A stretch of DNA of 64,000 nucleotides from Streptomyces marokkonensis (GCF_008312835.1 NZ_VSKS01000014.1:152144-216143); one strand, 5' to 3'; shown: positions 49,117-58,066, numbered from the stretch's first letter. The notes: a model not told the origin generated them from the letters alone. Translations and numbers: made by a program.

Positions 49117-51642
49117 GTGGGGCATGGAGTGCCGGAACTCGTACTGGAATCAAACGGACGGACCTGGACGCTCGATCCGTCCAGGGCCTACACCCTCGGA
49201 CGCGATCCGCAGGGGGACGTCGTGCTCGACGACGCCAGGGTCTCCTGGCGTCACGCCACGATCAGCTTCAACGGGCGCAGTTGGGTCATCGAGGACCACG
49301 GCAGCACCAACGGCACGTTCGTGCAGGGGCAACGCATCCACCACCTGGAGTTCGGCTCCGACACGGTGCTGAACCTGGGCAACGCGACCGACGGGCCGCG
49401 CGTGACGCTGTCCGGCGCCGGCGCCGGCGCCACGCCGCAGGCCCAGCCGCAGCAGCAGCCGTACGCCGCCCAGGGCGCGAACGCCGGCTGGGCCCAGCAG
49501 GCACCGCAGCAGCAGCCCGGCTGGCAGCAGCCGCAGCAGGCGGCACCGCAGCAGCCGGCGCCGCACATCCCGCAGCAGCAGGGGCCCGGCGGCGGCGCGG
49601 GGGCGCCGCCGGTCTACGGCGACCGCAGCCCCACCACGTTCCACCAGTTCTCCCTCGGCCGCGTGATGCGCATCGGCCGTGCGCTGGAGAACGACCTGGT
49701 CGTCTCCGACCTCCAGGTCTCCCGCAACCACGCCGAGTTCCACTCGACGCCCGACGGGCGCATGGAGATCCGCGACCTCGGCTCGCACAACGGCACGTAC
49801 GTCAACGGTCTGCCGATCGCCAAGGGCGGCTCGCAGCTGCTCGGCCCCACCGACATCGTGGGCGTCGGCCACTCGACGTTCCGGATCGTCGGCGACCGGC
49901 TCGAGGAGTTCGTCGACACCGGTGAGGTGTCCTTCTCCGCCCGCCACCTGACCGTCACGGTCGACGGCGGCAAGCAGATCCTCAAGGACGTCTCCTTCGG
50001 CGTTCCCGAGAAGTCGCTGATCGCGGTCATCGGCCCGTCCGGCTCCGGCAAGTCCACCCTGCTCAAGGCGCTCACCGGCTACCGCCCCGCCAACCAGGGC
50101 GAGGTCCTCTACGACAACCGCAACCTCTACAAGCAGTTCGCCGAGCTGCGCCAGCGCATAGGTCTGGTCCCGCAGGACGACATCCTGCACAAGGAGCTGA
50201 CCGTCAAGAAGGCCCTCACGTACGCGGCCAAGCTCCGCTTCCCCGCCGACACCACGGCCGCCGAGCGCCAGTCCCGCATCGACGAGGTGCTCCGCGAGCT
50301 CAAGCTGGACATCCACAAGGACAAGAAGGTCACGTCCCTGTCCGGCGGCCAGCGCAAGCGTGTCTCCGTGGCCCTGGAGCTGCTCACCAAGCCGTCGCTG
50401 ATCTTCCTGGACGAGCCGACCTCCGGCCTCGACCCGGGCATGGACCGCGACGTCATGCAGCTGCTGCGCGGTCTGGCCGACGACGGCCGCACCGTCCTCG
50501 TCGTGACGCACTCGGTGGCCGAGCTGGCGATCTGCGACAAGCTTCTGGTGATGGCGCCGGGCGGCTCGGTCGCCTACTTCGGCCCGCCCGAGGAGGCGCT
50601 GAACTTCTTCGGCTACGACACCTGGGCCGACGTCTTCTCCGCCTTCGAGAACTACCGCGACTACGACTGGGCGGGCCGCTGGAAGGGTTCGCAGCACTAC
50701 CAGATGTACGCCGCGGACATCGACGCGGTCGCTCCGCAGTCCGTACAGGTCCCGGCGATGCAGGCGATGAAGCCGCCGAAGCCGCAGGGCTGGATGTCGC
50801 AGTTCCTCACACTGGTGCGCCGTTACGTCTCGGTGATCGCCTCCGACAAGGGCTTCCTGGCCCTGATGGTGATCCTGCCCGCGGTCCTCGGCGCGGTCAG
50901 CCTGCTCATCGACGCGGACAAGGGCCTGCTGCCCAACCCGCCCAACCCGCAGACCGGGCGGATCATCCCGAACGGCACGGCGACCACGGTCCTGCTGATC
51001 CTCGCGGTGGGCGCCTGCTTCGCGGGCGCCGCGAACTCCGTGCGTGAGCTGATCAAGGAACGGGTCATCTACGAGCGGGAGCGCGCCACCGGCCTGTCCC
51101 GCTCGGCGTACCTGATGTCCAAGGTGTTCGTGCTCGGCATGATCACCGTGCTGCAGGGTCTGCTGGTCGGCGTGATCGGCTTCTCCAGCCGGGAGATCCC
51201 GGAGGAGGGGCTGGTCTTCGGCGGCTTCACGATGCTGGAGCTCTCCGTGCCGATCATGGCGCTCGGCTTCACCTCGATGATGTTCGGCCTGATCATCTCC
51301 TCGCTGGTGAAGACCGCCGAGAAGACCATGCCGCTGCTGGTGATGTTCGCGATCATCCAGGTCGTGTTCACCGGCTGTCTCTTCGCGCTGCACGGCTCGA
51401 TCGGCGTCAACCAGTTCTCGTTCCTGATGCCGTCGCGCTGGGCGGTCGCCGCCTCGGGCGCCACGCTGGACTTCAACAGGATCAGCCCGCCGGAGACGGC
51501 CGGCGACACCGACCCGCTGTGGGAGCACACGGTCGGGGCCTGGGCGATGGACATGGGCGCGCTGCTCGTCCTCGGCGTGATCTGCGGCTTCTTCGTGGCC
51601 CGCTTCCTGCGCCGCCACGAGCCGGAGGTCATGCGCAAGTAG
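49117..51642 (+). CDS. Double-FHA-domain ABC transporter (ATPase plus permease, ABC-2 type)
   Basis: 841 residues, GTG 49117 with GGGGGA 7 nt upstream (GTG 49129 is an alternative). Order: FHA 1 (~20-85, GRDPQGDVVLDDARVSWRHA; STNGTFV), a Gln/Pro-rich linker (~95-165), FHA 2 (~175-245, GRALENDLVVSDLQVSRNHA; GSHNGTYVNG), an ABC ATPase (Walker A GPSGSGKST, LSGGQRKRVSVALEL, Walker B LIFLDEPTSGLDPG) and an ABC-2 permease with about six C-terminal helices. FHA domains bind phosphothreonine, so the transporter is probably controlled by Ser/Thr kinases. Substrate unknown. Confidence 0.95.
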   Translation: MGHGVPELVLESNGRTWTLDPSRAYTLGRDPQGDVVLDDARVSWRHATISFNGRSWVIEDHGSTNGTFVQGQRIHHLEFGSDTVLNLGNATDGPRVTLSGAGAGATPQAQPQQQPYAAQGANAGWAQQAPQQQPGWQQPQQAAPQQPAPHIPQQQGPGGGAGAPPVYGDRSPTTFHQFSLGRVMRIGRALENDLVVSDLQVSRNHAEFHSTPDGRMEIRDLGSHNGTYVNGLPIAKGGSQLLGPTDIVGVGHSTFRIVGDRLEEFVDTGEVSFSARHLTVTVDGGKQILKDVSFGVPEKSLIAVIGPSGSGKSTLLKALTGYRPANQGEVLYDNRNLYKQFAELRQRIGLVPQDDILHKELTVKKALTYAAKLRFPADTTAAERQSRIDEVLRELKLDIHKDKKVTSLSGGQRKRVSVALELLTKPSLIFLDEPTSGLDPGMDRDVMQLLRGLADDGRTVLVVTHSVAELAICDKLLVMAPGGSVAYFGPPEEALNFFGYDTWADVFSAFENYRDYDWAGRWKGSQHYQMYAADIDAVAPQSVQVPAMQAMKPPKPQGWMSQFLTLVRRYVSVIASDKGFLALMVILPAVLGAVSLLIDADKGLLPNPPNPQTGRIIPNGTATTVLLILAVGACFAGAANSVRELIKERVIYERERATGLSRSAYLMSKVFVLGMITVLQGLLVGVIGFSSREIPEEGLVFGGFTMLELSVPIMALGFTSMMFGLIISSLVKTAEKTMPLLVMFAIIQVVFTGCLFALHGSIGVNQFSFLMPSRWAVAASGATLDFNRISPPETAGDTDPLWEHTVGAWAMDMGALLVLGVICGFFVARFLRRHEPEVMRK

Positions 51643-51659
51643 TCCGCCCCGTACGGCCC

Positions 51660-51697
51660 CGAAGGGCGGCACCCCGTCAGGAGGGTGCCGCCCTTCG
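51660..51697. terminator. Terminator between the FHA transporter and the transglycosylase gene
   Basis: CGAAGGGCGGCACCC (51660-51674) and GGGTGCCGCCCTTCG (51683-51697) form a perfect 15-bp stem with an 8-nt loop, starting 18 nt after the FHA-transporter stop and ending 36 nt before the convergent stop at 51733. Serves both directions. Confidence 0.85.
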
Positions 51698-51732
51698 GCG
51701 TCTGTGTTCGCGTGAAGAGGTCCGCGCCGACC

Positions 51733-52488
51733 TCAGTACGCGCTGTCGACGTTGTCCATGGTGCCGTACTTGTCCGCCGCGTAGTTGCAGGCGGCGGTGA
51801 TGTTGGCCACCGGGTCGTAGATGTTCTTCGACGTGCCCGGGACGTGGTAGGCCGCGAACGTGGGCGGGATCACCTGCAGCAGACCCTTGGACGGGATGCC
51901 GTTCTGGGCGTTGATGTCCCAGAGGTTGATCGCCTTCGGGTTGCCGGAGGACTCCCGCATGATGTTGCGGTGGATGCCCTCGTAGGAGCCGGGGATGCCG
52001 TGCTTCTTCATGATGGCCAGGGACTCGCGGATCCAGCCGTCCAGGTCGTTGCCGTAGGTCTTGGGAGCGGCCTTCTTCACCTCGGCGCGCTCGGCGGCAC
52101 GGCTGGCGGCCTCCTCGGCCTGGCGGGCCTTCTCGGCCCTGGCCTCGGCCTTGGCCTTCGCGGCGGCAGCGGCGGCCTTCCTCTTGGCGGCGGCCTCGGC
52201 CGCGGCCTGCTTCTTCGCCGCGATCTGCTCGGCCTTGAGGCTGGCGCCGGCGAGCTGGTCGGTGACGTCGGCCTTGACGTCCTGGATCCGCTCGGTGCTG
52301 TAGGCGACCTTCGCGGTGGGGGCGGCGGCCGTCTCGGTCGTGGTGGTCGTGGACGCGTCGCTCGGAACGGCCGAGAGACCGATGGCGGCGGCACCGAAGG
52401 CGGCGACACCGGCGGCGGCGAGCTTGTGGTGACGGGTCAGGGCACGACTGTGACCACGGGTGAGGAAGTTCTTGTACATGTGAGACAT
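51733..52488 (-). CDS. Secreted lytic transglycosylase (SLT domain)
   Basis: 251 residues from ATG 52488 (MSHMYKNFLTRGHSRALTR...). An N-terminal hydrophobic signal segment (HHKLAAAGVAAFGAAAIGLSAVPS) is followed by an Ala/Lys/Arg-rich helical region (KAEQIAAKKQAAAEAAAKRK and more, ~85-140) that may cross the wall, then a ~110-residue SLT domain: WIRESLAIMKKHGIPGSYEG with catalytic Glu in IMRESSGNPKAINLWDINA, SKGLLQVIPPTF and NITAACNYAADKYG. Cleaves glycan strands of peptidoglycan during growth or sporulation. Upstream 351 nt hold a leader hairpin. Confidence 0.9.
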   Translation of the reverse strand: MSHMYKNFLTRGHSRALTRHHKLAAAGVAAFGAAAIGLSAVPSDASTTTTTETAAAPTAKVAYSTERIQDVKADVTDQLAGASLKAEQIAAKKQAAAEAAAKRKAAAAAAKAKAEARAEKARQAEEAASRAAERAEVKKAAPKTYGNDLDGWIRESLAIMKKHGIPGSYEGIHRNIMRESSGNPKAINLWDINAQNGIPSKGLLQVIPPTFAAYHVPGTSKNIYDPVANITAACNYAADKYGTMDNVDSAY

Positions 52489-52839
52489 GCGGGACGGACC
52501 TCTTCGAATAGCGCGGAGGTCGCTCACGTCCGGTGGGGACTCGGTTCTTCCGGCACAAACGCCGCGGATTCGAAGGATTCGAAACCCACGGCGCTGAGCG
52601 ACGGAGCCATTCTTAGCGGCCGCAAAATGGCGGGGCAAAGGTGTGACGTACGAAGCCGGGTAGTGGATCAGGGAGGGACAAATCGGGGCAGATTGGGCAG
52701 TACGCGCCGCTCATGCGGGCGGTATGTCTCTCCTACTCCCCTTCGTACGTGATGTGCGCCCTATGCCCGGCCTCACATCGGAGACCCCTCCGTCTCACCC
52801 TTGGTTGCGTGAGCAATGCTCAGCGTGAGGAGGGCCGGG
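52489..52839 (-). other. Leader/promoter region of the transglycosylase gene with a long-range stem
   Basis: GTCGCTCA (52519-52526) pairs with TGAGCGAC (52595-52602) on the same strand, enclosing ~68 nt that include a TTCGAAGGATTCGAA near-palindrome (52570s). The transcript leader for the SLT gene runs through here. Leaders of some Streptomyces cell-wall hydrolase genes contain c-di-AMP (ydaO) riboswitches, but the ydaO core sequences are not present, so this is either an unrelated structure or a different element. No coding sequence in the region. Confidence 0.45.
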
Positions 52840-53883
52840 TCACTGCGGAAGAACCAGGTGCACATCCCCGAACTCGTGCCACAGATAGCGCCCGCGCAGG
52901 GCCTCCTCGTACCCGCGGCCGATCGCCGCCCGCCCCGCGACCGCCTCCAGCATCAGCAGATGCGAGGCCTCCGGCTCGTGCAGCCCGGTCAGCAGCCCGT
53001 CCACCACCCGCACCCCCCGCTCCGGCGTCACCACCAGGTCGGTCCACCCCGCCCGGGCCCGCACCACCCCGTCCGCCCCGGCCGCCGACTCCACCGCCCG
53101 TACGGCCGTCGTCCCCACCGCGATCACCCGGCCACCCCCCGCCCGCACCGCGCCGATGAGCCGCGCCGACGGCTCCGGCACCACGTACCGCTCCGGATAC
53201 GGCGGCTCGTGCGCCTCCGCCGAAGCCACCCCGGTGTGCAGCGTGACCGGCGCGAACTGCACCCCGCGGCTCACCAGCTCCGCCACCATCCGCGCCGTGA
53301 ACGGACGCCCCGCACTCGGCATCTCCGCACTCCCCGCACCGTCCGGCGACGGCAGCGCGAACACCGTCTGGTACGCCGACAACGGCTGGTCCCGCTCCGT
53401 GTAGGCGTACCGGATGGCCCGCCCGTGCTCCCGCAGCACCCCGAACACGTCCCGCGACACGCGTGCCCACCACAGCCGCTCGCCCCGCCCGTCCAGCGGC
53501 TCCTCCAGCACCAGCCGCGCACCCCCGGCCAGGCGCACCTCAGTACCCGCGGGCGCACCCGCGCGCGCACGCGTGGTGCCGTGCCCGTCGGGATCGCGCA
53601 GCTCGACCGCCCAGCGCCCGTCGTCGCCGCGCGTGGAGAAGTGCACCACCACGCGCGCGTGCCCGGTCCACCCGTCCACGGCCGCGGCCAGCGTGGGGGA
53701 GGTGTTCACCACCAGCAGATCCCCCGCCCGCAGCAGCCGCGGCAGCTCCACGAAGGCGTGGTGCGACACCTCCGTCCCCCGCGACACCAGCAGCCGCACC
53801 GAGTCCCGGTCGAGACCCGGCCCGCGCTGCTCCACCGGCACCCGCGCGGACAGCTCCTCCGGCACCCGAACGGTCAGCGTCAC
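52840..53883 (-). CDS. QueA-like S-adenosylmethionine:tRNA ribosyltransferase-isomerase
   Basis: 347 residues from GTG 53883, overlapping the SDR stop by 4 nt (GTGA). QueA landmarks: DLLVVNTSPTLAAAVDG, WWARVSRDVFGVL, QPLSAYQTVFALPSPDG, PFTARMVAELVSRGVQFAPVTLHTG (conserved in the family) and GTTAVRAVESAAG. QueA makes the epoxyqueuosine nucleoside of tRNA. No tgt, queG or preQ1 genes are nearby, and family members in streptomycetes may have a different role. Coupled to an SDR, which could modify the same or another substrate. Confidence 0.8.
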   Translation of the reverse strand: MTLTVRVPEELSARVPVEQRGPGLDRDSVRLLVSRGTEVSHHAFVELPRLLRAGDLLVVNTSPTLAAAVDGWTGHARVVVHFSTRGDDGRWAVELRDPDGHGTTRARAGAPAGTEVRLAGGARLVLEEPLDGRGERLWWARVSRDVFGVLREHGRAIRYAYTERDQPLSAYQTVFALPSPDGAGSAEMPSAGRPFTARMVAELVSRGVQFAPVTLHTGVASAEAHEPPYPERYVVPEPSARLIGAVRAGGGRVIAVGTTAVRAVESAAGADGVVRARAGWTDLVVTPERGVRVVDGLLTGLHEPEASHLLMLEAVAGRAAIGRGYEEALRGRYLWHEFGDVHLVLPQ

Positions 53884-54578
53884 CGCCGCTCCTCCAGCAG
53901 CGCCGGAGCACCGTAGCGACCGCTCGGCGGCCGCTCGTCCAGCAGCCGCAGGAAGGCGGGCACCACGGCGGCCGGCTCCGGCCGCGGATCGTCGTCGTCC
54001 GGTACGGCCGCCGCATACAGGTCCGTCGCCATGTCGCCGGGATCGACCGCCCACACCCGCAGTCCCGGCTCCTCCGCCGCCAGCACCGCCGCCAGCTGGT
54101 CCAGGCCCGCCTTGGACGCCCCGTACCCGCCCCAGGTCGGATACGCCTCGGCCGCGGCGTCCGAGCTGACCACGAGCACCGCGCCCGCCGGCGCGGCCCG
54201 CAGCAGCGGCAGCGCCTCCTGCACCAGCCCCAGCGCCGCCACCACGTTCACCTCCAGCGCCCGCCGCAGCCCCTCCAGCGGCAGGTCCTCCAGGCGTACG
54301 AGCGGCTCGGCGCCCAGCGCGCTGGCGTTGTGCACCACCAGGTCCACCCCGCCCAGCCGCCACGCCGCGGCCACCAGCTCCGCGCGGTGCCCGGCGTCCG
54401 TGACGTCCCCGGGCAGCGCGGTCACGCGCGTGCCGTGCGCCGACACCAGCCCCGCCGCCTCCGCCAGGGGAACCGGCCCCCGGGCGTCCAGCACCAGATC
54501 CCAGCCACGCTCCGCCAGCGCCAGGGCCAGCGCCTCCCCGAGCCCTTTCGAAGCCCCCGTGATGATCGCAACCGGCAT
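53880..54578 (-). CDS. Short-chain dehydrogenase coupled to the QueA-like gene
   Basis: 232 residues from ATG 54578. Classical SDR: TGASKGLGEALALALAERG near the N-terminus, HNASALGAE (NAG-like), VVSSDAAAEAYPTWGGYGASKAGLDQL with the catalytic Ser and Tyr-x3-Lys, and VDPGDMATDLYAAAVPDDDDPRPEP. Its stop overlaps the QueA-like start by 4 nt, so the pair is co-expressed; a nucleotide- or queuosine-related substrate is an inference. Confidence 0.85.
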   Translation of the reverse strand: MPVAIITGASKGLGEALALALAERGWDLVLDARGPVPLAEAAGLVSAHGTRVTALPGDVTDAGHRAELVAAAWRLGGVDLVVHNASALGAEPLVRLEDLPLEGLRRALEVNVVAALGLVQEALPLLRAAPAGAVLVVSSDAAAEAYPTWGGYGASKAGLDQLAAVLAAEEPGLRVWAVDPGDMATDLYAAAVPDDDDPRPEPAAVVPAFLRLLDERPPSGRYGAPALLEERR

Positions 54579-54823
54579 GGCAACCGTCCCCTCGTCGTCG
54601 ACGCCGCGTGATCGGCGTCCCCTCAACGTAGGGACCGGCCGGCCGCCGTCGCCTCGGGCCAGGGACGCAGCCGACCGGGTCCGTTCGGCCTACGGCGCCG
54701 ACCCGGGGCCCCGGTCCTACGCCACCGCACACGACACCGGACCCGGGACCTAGGACCATCGCCCGGCCGACGGCCACCGGCTGCCCGATCCGTGCTGTCA
54801 GAACCCGCCGGTACCGTGAGGAC

Positions 54824-55969
54824 ATGAGCCACGGTCCCCGGTCCGGCCTCGCCGCGGTGAGCTCCGCGTTGCTGGCCATGAGCAGGCACCTCGAGGTGCG
54901 CGACGTCCTCAAGACGATCGTCGCCTCGGCCCGCGAACTCCTCGACGCCGAGTACGCCGCCCTCGGCGTGCCCGACGATCACGGCGGCTTCGCCCAGTTC
55001 GTGGTCGACGGCGTCAGCGAAGACCAGTGGAAGGCCATCGGCCCCCTCCCGCGCCAGCACGGCATCCTCGCCGCGATGCTGAACGAGGCCGCGCCGCAGC
55101 GCCTCGCCGACGTGCGCCGCGACCCCCGCTTCGAGGGCTGGCCCCATGCCCACCCCGAGCTGGCCGACTTCCTCGGCCTGCCCATCCGCGACGGCGACGA
55201 GGTCATCGGCGCCCTGTTCCTCGCCAACAAGCGGTGCTCCAGACCCGAGGGCACCTGCGGCTTCACCGAGGACGACGAGGAACTGCTCGGCATCTTCGCC
55301 CAGCACGCCGCCATCGCCCTCACCAACGCCCGGCTCTACGAACGCAGCCGTGAACTGACCATCGCCGAGGAACGCTCGCGCCTCGCCCACGAGCTCCACG
55401 ACGCCGTCAGCCAGAAACTGTTCTCCCTGCGGCTCACCGCCCAGGCCGCCGCCCGCCTGGTCGACCGCGACCCCTCCCGCGCCAAGGGCGAGCTCCAGCA
55501 GGTGGCGGCCCTGGCCGCCGAGGCCGCCGACGAACTGCGCGCGGCCGTCGTCGAGCTGCGCCCCGCGGCCCTCGACGAGGACGGCCTGGTCGCCACCCTC
55601 CGCACACAGATACAGGTCCTGGACCGCGCCCACACCGCGCGCGTGACCTTCACCGGCCACGGCGTACGCGCCCTGCCCGCCGCCCAGGAGGAGGCGGTGC
55701 TGCGGGTCGCCCAGGAGGCGCTGCACAACGCCCTGCGGCACTCCGGCGGTGACCACGTGGACGTCACCCTGGACCGCCGTGGCGGCGGAGCCGTCCTGCG
55801 GGTCAGCGACGACGGCAGCGGGTTCGACCCGGGGATCGTCCGCCGCGCCGGCCGACATCTGGGCCTGGTCTCCATGCGGGACAGGGCGAGCGGGGTCGGC
55901 GGCACGCTGACCGTGGAATCGGCGCCCGGCAAGGGCACCACGATCGAGATGGAGGTCCCCGGTGGCTGA
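54824..55969 (+). CDS. GAF-domain sensor histidine kinase
   Basis: 381 residues from ATG 54824. N-terminal GAF domain (VRDVLKTIVASARELLDAEY; LADFLGLPIRDGDEVIGALF; FAQHAAIALTNARLYER), then a HisKA_3 dimerisation part with phospho-acceptor His ~192 in ERSRLAHELHDAVSQKL and a HATPase domain (LRVAQEALHNALRHS; LRVSDDGSGFDPG; LGLVSMRDRA). No transmembrane helix, so it senses something inside the cell (redox, small molecules) through the GAF domain. Shares an 8-nt overlap with its response regulator. Confidence 0.92.
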   Translation: MSHGPRSGLAAVSSALLAMSRHLEVRDVLKTIVASARELLDAEYAALGVPDDHGGFAQFVVDGVSEDQWKAIGPLPRQHGILAAMLNEAAPQRLADVRRDPRFEGWPHAHPELADFLGLPIRDGDEVIGALFLANKRCSRPEGTCGFTEDDEELLGIFAQHAAIALTNARLYERSRELTIAEERSRLAHELHDAVSQKLFSLRLTAQAAARLVDRDPSRAKGELQQVAALAAEAADELRAAVVELRPAALDEDGLVATLRTQIQVLDRAHTARVTFTGHGVRALPAAQEEAVLRVAQEALHNALRHSGGDHVDVTLDRRGGGAVLRVSDDGSGFDPGIVRRAGRHLGLVSMRDRASGVGGTLTVESAPGKGTTIEMEVPGG

Positions 55970-56603
55970 ACCGATCAAGGTGCTGCTGGTCGACGATCAC
56001 CAGGTGGTACGCCGGGGCCTGCGCACCTTCCTGGAGGTGCAGGACGACATCGAGGTCGTCGGCGAGGCCGCGGACGGCGCGGAAGGAGTCGCCCTGGCAG
56101 GGGAGTTGGCGCCCGACGTCATCCTCATGGACGTCAGGATGCCGGGCATGGACGGCGTCGACGCGCTGCGCCGGCTCCGTGAACTCGACCACCCCGCGCG
56201 CGTACTGATCGTCACCAGCTTCACCGAACGGCGCACGGTGGTCCCGGCCCTGCGGGCGGGCGCCGCCGGCTACGTGTACAAGGACGTCGACCCCGACGCG
56301 CTCGCCGGAGCCATCCGCTCCGTGCACGCCGGGCACGTCCTCCTCCAGGCGGAGGTGGCCGGCGCGCTGCTGTCCCAGGAGGAGGGCAACTCCGGCCAGG
56401 GGCGCGCCGGGTCACTCACCGAACGGGAGCGCGAGGTGCTCGGCCTGATAGCGGACGGCCGCGCCAACCGGGAGATCGCCCGCGCCCTGGTGCTGTCCGA
56501 GAAGACCGTGAAGACCCACGTGTCGAACATCCTGATGAAACTCGACCTGGCGGACCGTACCCAGGCCGCCCTGTGGGCCGTGCGCCACGGTCTCAGCGAC
56601 TGA
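55962..56603 (+). CDS. LuxR/NarL-type response regulator
   Basis: 213 residues from GTG 55962 with GGAGG upstream; overlaps the kinase gene by 8 nt. Receiver domain with phospho-acceptor Asp ~57 (PDVILMDVRMPGMDGV), conserved Thr/Lys (LIVTSFTERR; YVYKDVD); LuxR HTH at the C-terminus (LTEREREVLGLIADGRANRE; KTVKTHVSNILMKLDL). With the kinase it forms a standard two-component pair; its targets are unknown. The chaplin gene follows 158 nt downstream but there is no direct evidence of regulation. Confidence 0.93.
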   Translation: MAEPIKVLLVDDHQVVRRGLRTFLEVQDDIEVVGEAADGAEGVALAGELAPDVILMDVRMPGMDGVDALRRLRELDHPARVLIVTSFTERRTVVPALRAGAAGYVYKDVDPDALAGAIRSVHAGHVLLQAEVAGALLSQEEGNSGQGRAGSLTEREREVLGLIADGRANREIARALVLSEKTVKTHVSNILMKLDLADRTQAALWAVRHGLSD

Positions 56604-56761
56604 CCCGGGACGCCCCCGACCGGGCGGAAGGTTCCCCTCCGATCCGAGATTCATACCGTAGTGGGAATGTCCCCCGGACGGCCGTATCCATCGTCCGCGC
56701 CGGCCGTTCTCCAGTGCACGCTGCGGCGCCTGCCGCAGTCACCGCGAGGAGGGCTCGGAAA

Positions 56762-57007
56762 GTGAAGAACCTGAAGAAGGCAGCGGCCGTGACGATGGTG
56801 GCCGGTGGACTGCTCGCCGCCGGCACCGGAATGGCCTCCGCGACCGACGGCAGCCACGCCGACGGCACGGCCGTGGGCTCCCCGGGTGTCGTCTCCGGCA
56901 ACGTCGTCCAGGTCCCGGTCGACGTCCCGGTCAACGTGTCCGGCAACAGCGTCAACGTCATCGGCCTGCTGAACCCGGCCTTCGGCAACACCGCCGTCAA
57001 CCACTGA
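56762..57007 (+). CDS. chpE: Short chaplin, cysteine-free (ChpE type)
   Basis: 81 residues from GTG 56762: MKNLKKAAAVTMVAGGLLAAG (signal peptide), then a chaplin domain with GSPGVVSGNVVQVPVDVPVN and NSVNVIGLLNPAFGNTAVNH. Chaplins are secreted, amyloid-forming surface proteins that coat aerial hyphae in Streptomyces. It lacks the two Cys found in most short chaplins, the hallmark of ChpE. Strong GAGGAGGGC ribosome-binding site about 10 nt upstream. Confidence 0.93.
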   Translation: MKNLKKAAAVTMVAGGLLAAGTGMASATDGSHADGTAVGSPGVVSGNVVQVPVDVPVNVSGNSVNVIGLLNPAFGNTAVNH

Positions 57008-57110
57008 CGCCCACCCCGGCACAGCCCCGGCCGCCCGCCCCACCGAGCGCCGGGGCCCACCCACCCCCGCTCCCGCCCACCCCCGTTCCCGCGTTCCCGC
57101 GGGCAGTCGT

Positions 57111-57165
57111 GCCTCCCCCAGTGCCTCAAAGGCCTGGGAGGTACCCCCAGGGCGGCACGGGTGGG
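57111..57165. repeat. Dispersed palindromic intergenic repeat
   Basis: Reads GTGCCTCCCCCAGTGCC, then a short spacer, then GGCCTGGGAGGTACCCCCAG and GGCGGCAC: an interrupted palindrome of a type often repeated between genes in Streptomyces. It separates the chaplin gene from the convergent unknown gene and could act as a terminator. The rest of 57008-57283 is Pro/Cys-codon-like runs without a gene. Confidence 0.5.
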
Positions 57166-57283
57166 CGCGACGGCACCCCGAAAGCGCCGGGCTGCGCAAC
57201 CCCCCGGCCAGTACCTACGCCGGGCACCCTGCGGGCACCGGGCCTGCGCACCCCCACACGCCGGACGTCCCCCGGGGGCAACC

Positions 57284-58066
57284 TCACCCCACTCCCCGCT
57301 CCTCCACAACGGAGTTGTACGCAGCGACCTGCGCCCGCCGAGCCGTACGCTCCACCGGCCGCAAGGCAACAGCCCGCGCCGACATCTCCGACGCACTCAC
57401 CGCACCCCCGTGCCCATGAGCCCCCGCCAGCGACACCAACGCGCCCACCCGCTGCGCCAACTCCAGCACCCGCACCGCCCGCGGCGGATACCCCGGCGCC
57501 AGCACCTCCCGCCCCCGCAGCGCCCGTGCCCGGTACGCATCGATCGCCGCCTCCGCCACCGGCCCCGACCCGGCCACATCCAGCCGCGTCAGCACCTCGG
57601 TCGCCTCCCGCAGCGCCTCCGCCAGCTCCCGCTCCGCCTCCCCCAGCGAGGGCACATCGGCCGGCGGCGCCTCCCGGACCGGCAGACAGTGCCAGACCAC
57701 CTCGACATGCGCATCACCCGAGGGCCCGGCCTCGGACACCTCCGGCACCAGCCCCCACGCGGCCCCGGAACAGACCACCGCCTCCTCCGCCTCCAGCGCC
57801 CGCGCATTGAACTCCGGCGGCCCGCTCAGCCCCAGCGGATGCCCCGGCGCCGGCAGCGCCACCCGCAGGCCGGTCACCCCGAGCGCCCGCAGCCGCCCCA
57901 GCGCCAGAGTGAGCCCCACGGGCGCGGACTCGCCCGGCAGCCCCTCCACCCGGTGCACCGCGTCCTCCGCGACGACGGCGAGCACGGCGTCATCCGGCGA
58001 GACAAGTCCGGCGAGAAGGGCATTTCCCCATGCGGCAAGGCGTCCAGAGCGAGGTTCCGAGAGCAT
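57284..58066 (-). CDS. Conserved actinobacterial protein of unknown function
   Basis: 260 residues from ATG 58066. A proposed N-terminal hydrolase-like part (MLSEPRSGRLAAWGNALLAG; DAVLAVVAEDAVHRVEGLPG; GLTLALGRLRALGVTGLRVALP) and a C-terminal helical half (AERELAEALREATEVLTRLD; RAVRVLELAQRVGALVSLAG; HGHGGAVSASEMSARA). No Walker, zinc or membrane motif was seen. Divergent from the ABC-ATPase gene with ~160 nt between; a link is possible but not evident. Confidence 0.6.
   Translation of the reverse strand: MLSEPRSGRLAAWGNALLAGLVSPDDAVLAVVAEDAVHRVEGLPGESAPVGLTLALGRLRALGVTGLRVALPAPGHPLGLSGPPEFNARALEAEEAVVCSGAAWGLVPEVSEAGPSGDAHVEVVWHCLPVREAPPADVPSLGEAERELAEALREATEVLTRLDVAGSGPVAEAAIDAYRARALRGREVLAPGYPPRAVRVLELAQRVGALVSLAGAHGHGGAVSASEMSARAVALRPVERTARRAQVAAYNSVVEERGVG

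Noticed and set aside
52489-52839. c-di-AMP (ydaO) riboswitch before the transglycosylase gene
   Set aside because: The characteristic core sequences (GGGGAACC, GGGGTGAATCC-like) are not found; only an unrelated stem is visible.
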